In this document: piece after piece, positions 49,681 through 52,994 of the stretch | How the letters are laid out: every line of letters starts with the position of its first letter | Numbering within the stretch: position 1 is the stretch's first letter | From: a virus | DNA: 52,994 nt | Reading direction: 5' to 3' (one strand) | Virus record (IMG/VR): IMGVR_UViG_3300028831_000554 | Coordinates: 1-52,994 of that record | Translations under genes and position numbers: made by a program | The notes under the pieces: model-generated | Seen by the model: only the letters and a program-made list of their open reading frames with translations | Database searches by the model: none | What the model was told of the DNA's origin: nothing

Positions 49681-49830
49681 TCATTTCCGAAGGAAGTGCA
49701 GGACCGCCCAGACTATGAGGACCAGGATCACGAAGCCTGAGAGACCGGTGAAAATCGTGTCGTTGTTGTCCCCGCAGGCGGCGAGGAGCGCCAGGGGAAG
49801 GGCCGGGGTGACCAAGCGTGCGTTGTGCAT
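49681..49830 (-). CDS. Lipobox-carrying small protein, 49 aa
   Basis: MHNARLVTPALPLALLAACG has a lipobox-like LAAC, so Cys19 could be lipidated, followed by DNNDTIFTGLSGFVILVLIV, a TM segment. A protein with a lipid anchor and TM tail is unusual; membrane-bound phage spanins have that look but are for Gram-negative hosts. Confidence 0.45.
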   Translation of the reverse strand: MHNARLVTPALPLALLAACGDNNDTIFTGLSGFVILVLIVWAVLHFLRK

Positions 49831-50213
49831 CAGGCACCTCCTGCGCCCAAGTCTCCCACAGGACCGGCCACCGCCCCGACGACGCGGCCGGTGGTCGACA
49901 GCACGTCACCCACCACCTGGTTCCCGGCCTGGACGACGGTGTCGGTGGTCCCCACCACCTTGGTGACGACGCCTCCGGCCGTGGTGGTCACCAGGCCGGG
50001 GGTGGGGAGGAAGGCGGGGATGGTCCCGTTCGTCTCGAGGTAGTTGTGTAGGAACGAGACGACCGTCCCCCAGACGACCATGACCGCCGCCGCCGCTTCG
50101 GGGCTGAGCCCGTGGGCGGCCAGATCGACCAGGGCGGTGAGCCCCCCGGCGGCCACCAGCCGGACGAGCGTACGGCCCGCCTTACGCAGGCCCCGGGACA
50201 TGGCTGGCTTCAT
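49830..50213 (-). CDS. Hydrophobic protein, possible holin, 127 aa
   Basis: Two or three hydrophobic segments (LVRLVAAGGLTALVDLAAHG, AAAAVMVVWGTVVSFLHNYL, VVTKVVGTTDTVVQAGNQVV), a basic N-terminus (SRGLRKAGRTL). The first two resemble holins. GGGGGGAG is the ribosome-binding site of ATG 50213. Confidence 0.55.
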   Translation of the reverse strand: MKPAMSRGLRKAGRTLVRLVAAGGLTALVDLAAHGLSPEAAAAVMVVWGTVVSFLHNYLETNGTIPAFLPTPGLVTTTAGGVVTKVVGTTDTVVQAGNQVVGDVLSTTGRVVGAVAGPVGDLGAGGA

Positions 50214-50223
50214 GACTCCCCCC

Positions 50224-50547
50224 TCACTTGATCCGGCGTCGCTCGAATGTCAGGACCAGGCGCAGGCCGTGGAGCCCGAGCAGGCCAGCGGCCAACTCGG
50301 CCAGCGCCCCGGCGTTGAGGGCGTCACCGAAGTGGGCGACGGCATAGCCCGACCCCGCCCCGCCGTAGAGCAGGTAGCTGAGGGCGATGACCCAGACGTG
50401 GTGGGGCAGCAGCCCGTCCCCATCGGCCGCCCGGCGATGGGCGTCCCGGTAGGACAGAACGATCCACACCGCCATGGTCATGACCCCGGCGTAGGCCATC
50501 ACGGCCGCGATGCGGACGATGTCGGCCACCCATTCGACCTCAGCCAC
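50224..50547 (-). CDS. Membrane protein with three TM segments, 107 aa
   Basis: Hydrophobic segments at about 8-32 (DIVRIAAVMAYAGVMTMAVW), 49-70 and 78-100. The C-terminus is basic (LTFERRRIK). The gene precedes the possible holin gene and reads in the same direction; it may form part of the same membrane module. Confidence 0.6.
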   Translation of the reverse strand: MAEVEWVADIVRIAAVMAYAGVMTMAVWIVLSYRDAHRRAADGDGLLPHHVWVIALSYLLYGGAGSGYAVAHFGDALNAGALAELAAGLLGLHGLRLVLTFERRRIK

Positions 50548-50618
50548 CGGGATCGTCCCTGCTCACGATGTGACTTTCGGCCCTGTGCCCAGCCGGGCCG
50601 GTAGCCGATGGTTGGCGC

Positions 50619-50696
50619 ATGAACTTCCTCCTGTGCGCCATGCTCCTCATCACCTCGATCGGCTCCGGCATGTTTTCCTGGTCACAGCTGCGGTGA
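50619..50696 (+). CDS. Micropeptide 1 with terminal WSQ, 25 aa
   Basis: ATG 50619: MNFLLCAMLLITSIGSGMFS then WSQLR. One hydrophobic segment. It is the only plus-strand reading in a minus region and is overlapped by the next (TGATG). Weak evidence. Confidence 0.3.
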   Translation: MNFLLCAMLLITSIGSGMFSWSQLR

Positions 50697-50764
50697 TGTT
50701 CGTCGCCCTGTTCGTCGTCTGCCTCGCGGTCACGGTCTGGCTGTTCACCTGGTCCCAGCAGTGA
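50696..50764 (+). CDS. Micropeptide 2 with terminal WSQ, 22 aa
   Basis: ATG 50696: MFVALFVVCLAVTVWLFTWS then QQ. Like its neighbour it is a single TM segment ending in WSQ, suggesting a tandem duplication. It overlaps the end of the minus gene at 50745. Confidence 0.3.
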   Translation: MFVALFVVCLAVTVWLFTWSQQ

Positions 50765-51248
50765 AAGCCCGGGTGGCACAGGCGTTGAGGTTCTCCTCGC
50801 TGCGATCGGCCGGTGCGATCAGCAGCGAGCAGTTGATGGCCCCGAGTAGGCCCTTGATGATGGTCATGCCGGTGTCGGGGCCGCACTGGACCGGGTCCCG
50901 TTGGGCCACCGGGGCCTGGATGCAGCCCCGGACGTAGTCTCCTACCACCTTGGCGTCCTGGGAGGCCTGCTGGATCTGGGCGCCCTGGCGGTGATTGGCG
51001 CTGGACTGGGCCAGGGTGGCGAGCGCCACGGCCAGAACGATCATCAGCGGGCTGATGACGGCCACGATGAGCCTGACCCTCCCCCGCCGTTCTTCGGCGA
51101 TGGCGGCGGCCACCAGTTCCTGCATGCGCTGCTCGGGGAGGGACTCCCCCATCTGCTCGGCCAGCACGCCGACCGCCTCGTGGAGGGCGCGCAACTCAGC
51201 GGCCAGGTCGGGGGGCATCGTCCTCCTGTCCGGTCCCTGATAGGTCAT
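50745..51248 (-). CDS. Membrane-anchored coiled-coil protein, 167 aa
   Basis: ATG 51248 follows GGGGGAGG. Residues about 20-70 are charged helix (RALHEAVGVLAEQMGESLPE), about 68-88 a TM helix (RLIVAVISPLMIVLAVALAT), and the rest faces the other side with several Cys (GCIQAPVAQRDPVQCGPD, INCSLLIAP, NACATR). Confidence 0.65.
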   Translation of the reverse strand: MTYQGPDRRTMPPDLAAELRALHEAVGVLAEQMGESLPEQRMQELVAAAIAEERRGRVRLIVAVISPLMIVLAVALATLAQSSANHRQGAQIQQASQDAKVVGDYVRGCIQAPVAQRDPVQCGPDTGMTIIKGLLGAINCSLLIAPADRSEENLNACATRAFTAGTR

Positions 51249-51411
51249 CGGGTACCTCCCCCGGCAGTTCATCCACGGCGGCCTCCAGTTCGGTTAGGGC
51301 GACCTGGATGCGGTGGATCAGGGCGCGGGCATTGGCCTTGACTGCCGCCACCTCAACGACCGCCTTGGTGAGGTCGGCGGGGTCGGGGTCCGGGCGCTTA
51401 CGAAACACCAC
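51196..51411 (-). CDS. Small helical protein, 71 aa
   Basis: GTG 51411 or 51408. The protein (FRKRPDPDPADLTKAVVEVA, ALIHRIQVALTELEAAVDEL) is a basic-to-acidic helix. It overlaps the next gene by 53 bases and the previous one by 14, unusual but each frame reads well. Confidence 0.5.
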   Translation of the reverse strand: MVFRKRPDPDPADLTKAVVEVAAVKANARALIHRIQVALTELEAAVDELPGEVPDDLSGTGQEDDAPRPGR

Positions 51412-51778
51412 GGCTGCCTTCGTTCTCCCGGCGGATCCGCTGGAGTTCGGCCCACTGGCGCTCCTTGACGACCTGCTCCTGCTGGTCGAGGAGGACCTGG
51501 ATCCGCTTGAGCACGTCGCTCACGTCCTCGAGCAGTGGCACGAGGCGCTTGTCGATCTCCGCCAGGGTCGGCAGCACCTCTTTGTGGTAGACGGCCAGCA
51601 TGGTGTCGATGAGCGCCTGCTGCTGCTTGTCGCGGTCGTCGGCCCGCTGGAACTCCCGCTGGACCGACGGCTTGGCCCACAGCACCCCGAAGATCAACAG
51701 GACGACCACGGCCCCGGCCACTCCGGCCTGGGTGAGGATCAGCTGGATGGGATCGAGGGTGGTCTCGGTGCCGAGCAC
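51398..51778 (-). CDS. Membrane coiled-coil protein, 126 aa
   Basis: GTG 51778 is the only usable start; earlier frame is a shadow. It has a TM segment at about 15-35 (AGVAGAVVVLLIFGVLWAKP), then a long charged helix (RADDRDKQQQALIDTMLAVY, LEDVSDVLKRIQVLLDQQEQ). This is the plan of several phage tail-anchored helpers. Confidence 0.65.
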   Translation of the reverse strand: MLGTETTLDPIQLILTQAGVAGAVVVLLIFGVLWAKPSVQREFQRADDRDKQQQALIDTMLAVYHKEVLPTLAEIDKRLVPLLEDVSDVLKRIQVLLDQQEQVVKERQWAELQRIRRENEGSRGVS

Positions 51779-51806
51779 GCCACCATCATCCCCTGAAACG
51801 CCCCTG

Positions 51807-52007
51807 TCAGGTGCTGAGGACCCTCCGGCAGCGCCCGCAGTCACCGTCGCGCCCGAAGCCGCCCCGGACCTCCATGGCGACGGAGGCGGTCCGGAGGCGG
51901 GTACCGCACACCGCCCGCTGGGCCAACGTGCCGTTCCCGTCGGTGCGCGCTGCGTGGAGCTTGCCCGCCTCTCTGGCCTGAACGCGATACAAGCGGTTCG
52001 TCCTCAT
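51807..52007 (-). CDS. Small zinc-finger-like protein, 66 aa
   Basis: MRTNRLYRVQAREAGKLHAA then CGTRLRTASVAMEVRGGFG and DCGRCRRVLST: the C-x30-C-x2-C set could bind zinc with His18 or another ligand. ATG 52007 follows AAAGAAGA. First gene of the membrane-protein operon. Confidence 0.55.
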   Translation of the reverse strand: MRTNRLYRVQAREAGKLHAARTDGNGTLAQRAVCGTRLRTASVAMEVRGGFGRDGDCGRCRRVLST

Positions 52008-52033
52008 GTTCTTCTTTCTCTATGACGGAGGAA

Positions 52034-52095
52034 AGTTTTCACTATATACGGTTCCCGAGATACACCGATATATTGGCGGTAGTGAGTTCGAACCG
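52034..52095 (-). promoter_or_regulatory. AT-rich promoter region of the minus operon
   Basis: TATAGT (52046-52041) is a good -10 box directed at 52007, about 27 bases downstream of the predicted start of transcription. No convincing -35 is seen. The whole stretch 52005-52090 is AT-rich and gene-free. GTTCGAACC at 52087-52095 resembles a tRNA T-loop, but no arm pairs. Confidence 0.45.
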
Positions 52096-52096
52096 A

Positions 52097-52130
52097 GAAC
52101 GGCCGCCGGAGGCGATCCCGGCGGCCGTTC
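52097..52130. terminator. Perfect 13-bp hairpin
   Basis: GAACGGCCGCCGG at 52097-52109 pairs with CCGGCGGCCGTTC at 52118-52130, with an 8-base loop. It ends the transcript of the regulator operon coming from 52994 just before the AT-rich promoter. No T-run, but the stem is very stable. Confidence 0.75.
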
Positions 52131-52131
52131 C

Positions 52132-52278
52132 TCATGGATCGGGCCAGAGCCGGAGCACGTGCTCGCAGGGGTCCCCTCCCCCTTCCCAGGCGGCCTCTTC
52201 CTCTTCGTTGCGGGGAATCCCGTCATGGGTGGCGCAGGTCGGCAGGGAGCACCAGCTCTGCACCACGCCGTACTCCAC
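52132..52278 (-). CDS. Small acidic protein, 48 aa
   Basis: GTG 52278: VEYGVVQSWCSLPTCATHDG, then EEEEAAWEGGGDPCEHVLRL and WPDP. The EYGV start and mixture of Trp, Cys and acids resemble small actinophage proteins of unknown role. GGAG lies before the start; the upstream gene is the HTH regulator. Confidence 0.5.
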   Translation of the reverse strand: MEYGVVQSWCSLPTCATHDGIPRNEEEEAAWEGGGDPCEHVLRLWPDP

Positions 52279-52292
52279 TCACTCCTCGAAGG

Positions 52293-52994
52293 TCACCCGA
52301 AGGTGCGCTGGACCGGCATGACCCGCTCGGCCAGGGCCGACTTCATCGATGCGGCATCCTCGGGGGGCGGGTCCTCGGCCCGCTCGGGCAGGACGTAGAC
52401 CCCCCGCTGGACCTTGTGCAGCGCCCCCCGCTTGGCCAGCTCGGCGGCCACCCTCGACACCACAGCGTTGTTCATGCCTAGCGTCCAGGCCATCCCGCCC
52501 ACCGAGTGGGCGCCGGGGTTGGCCCGCACGTAGTTCATGATCCGCTGGGAGTAGGCCGAGTCCGACCCCTTGAAGCGGGACTCGAACACCCGGGCGGCCT
52601 CCGGCGGCGGTAGGGCCGTGAGCGCTACCAGGCGCACCCGGTCGGCCGGGAAGGTGTGGAAGCGCTCCTCGTTGCGCCGACCGCCGAACACGGTGATGCC
52701 GTCCTCCACGGCGGCCTGGAACTGGAAGGAGCCTTTCTCGTGATGGACGACCACCGGGGCGCCCCGCTCGACCTTGTCCCAGTCAACGATCCCCTCGGGG
52801 TCGGAGATGCCGTACACGTATTCGATCCAGCCCACCGCCCCCGACGACAGGCCCCGGCCGAGGGCGGCGGGGCCGCGGCGTTCGAGGCGCTCGACCGACG
52901 ACGGGCTGATCTTGTAGCCCGCCCGCTTGGCCATGGCCGACACGTCGGCACGACTCAGTCCCAGATCGAGGCGGGTCTTGAGGTAGGTCTCTCC
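52293..52994 (-). CDS. HTH regulator, 5' end cut by the window, 233+ aa
   Basis: The frame is open to the window edge, so the N-terminus is missing. The first visible part (LKTRLDLGLSRADVSAMAKR, ISPSSVERLERRG) is an XRE/Cro-like HTH. The C-terminal part (IMNYVRANPGAHSVGGMAWT, NNAVVSRVAAELAKRGALHK) is a winged HTH. Two DNA-binding domains with a middle part (FQFQAAVEDGITVFGGRRNE) suggest a phage repressor or a similar switch. Confidence 0.75.
   Translation of the reverse strand, partial: GETYLKTRLDLGLSRADVSAMAKRAGYKISPSSVERLERRGPAALGRGLSSGAVGWIEYVYGISDPEGIVDWDKVERGAPVVVHHEKGSFQFQAAVEDGITVFGGRRNEERFHTFPADRVRLVALTALPPPEAARVFESRFKGSDSAYSQRIMNYVRANPGAHSVGGMAWTLGMNNAVVSRVAAELAKRGALHKVQRGVYVLPERAEDPPPEDAASMKSALAERVMPVQRTFG

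Noticed and set aside
52010-52100. Possible tRNA gene ending with GTTCGAACC
   Set aside because: The stem bases on both sides of the T-loop do not pair and no acceptor, D or anticodon arm could be drawn.

Overview
This window is a large part of a tailed-phage genome (siphovirus layout, G+C by eye about two thirds), most likely infecting a high-G+C actinobacterium or a close relative. The reasons are a WhiB-type regulator (found only in actinobacteria and their phages), many GTG starts, apparently leaderless promoters, and a head-tail gene order like that of actinobacteriophages. Both window edges cut genes (1-159 and 52293-52994). I see no DNA polymerase, helicase, primase, full integrase or tRNA, so replication genes lie outside the window or are supplied by the host; I cannot say whether the phage is temperate.

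Layout. (1) 1-3.8 kb, plus strand: a gene tail, an 840-base C/T-rich stretch without credible genes, an unknown gene, a possible small terminase or DNA-binding protein, an AT-rich patch with short repeats, and an HNH nuclease, closed by a perfect bidirectional terminator. (2) 3.8-5.8 kb, minus strand: a five-gene coupled operon (gp88-like protein, HNH nuclease, small proteins) with a visible promoter; upstream lie two LexA/SOS-box-like palindromes in a 49-bp direct repeat. (3) 6.1-21.1 kb, minus strand: a tightly coupled run from a BppU-like baseplate protein through collagen-like, tail-fibre and YadA-head-like fibre proteins into an oligosaccharide cassette (GT4, GT7-like and GT32-like glycosyltransferases plus a SAM methyltransferase). 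(4) 21.2-44.7 kb, plus strand: terminase, portal, protease, major capsid, major tail, another glycosyltransferase, connectors, tail chaperones with a -1 frameshift site, tape measure (1093 aa), tail-tip proteins, fibres and an amidase endolysin. (5) 44.7-48.4 kb: an RHH regulator with a zinc protein (minus), then small plus-strand genes including an orphan integrase-N-like domain, an HNH nuclease and zinc proteins. (6) 48.4-53 kb, minus strand: WhiB, a series of small membrane or secreted proteins, and a partial HTH regulator.

How it fits together. The two virion operons at 21.2 kb diverge from one near-symmetric 38-bp dyad with back-to-back extended -10 elements, so fibre/glycosylation genes and head/tail genes are probably switched on together. 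The notable unit is the fibre-plus-glycosyltransferase block: four glycosyltransferases and a methyltransferase are interleaved with virion genes, which suggests glycan decoration of fibres or capsid. Almost every gene pair is coupled by ATGA, GTGA or TGATG overlaps; several very short leader ORFs and hairpins sit before capsid genes.
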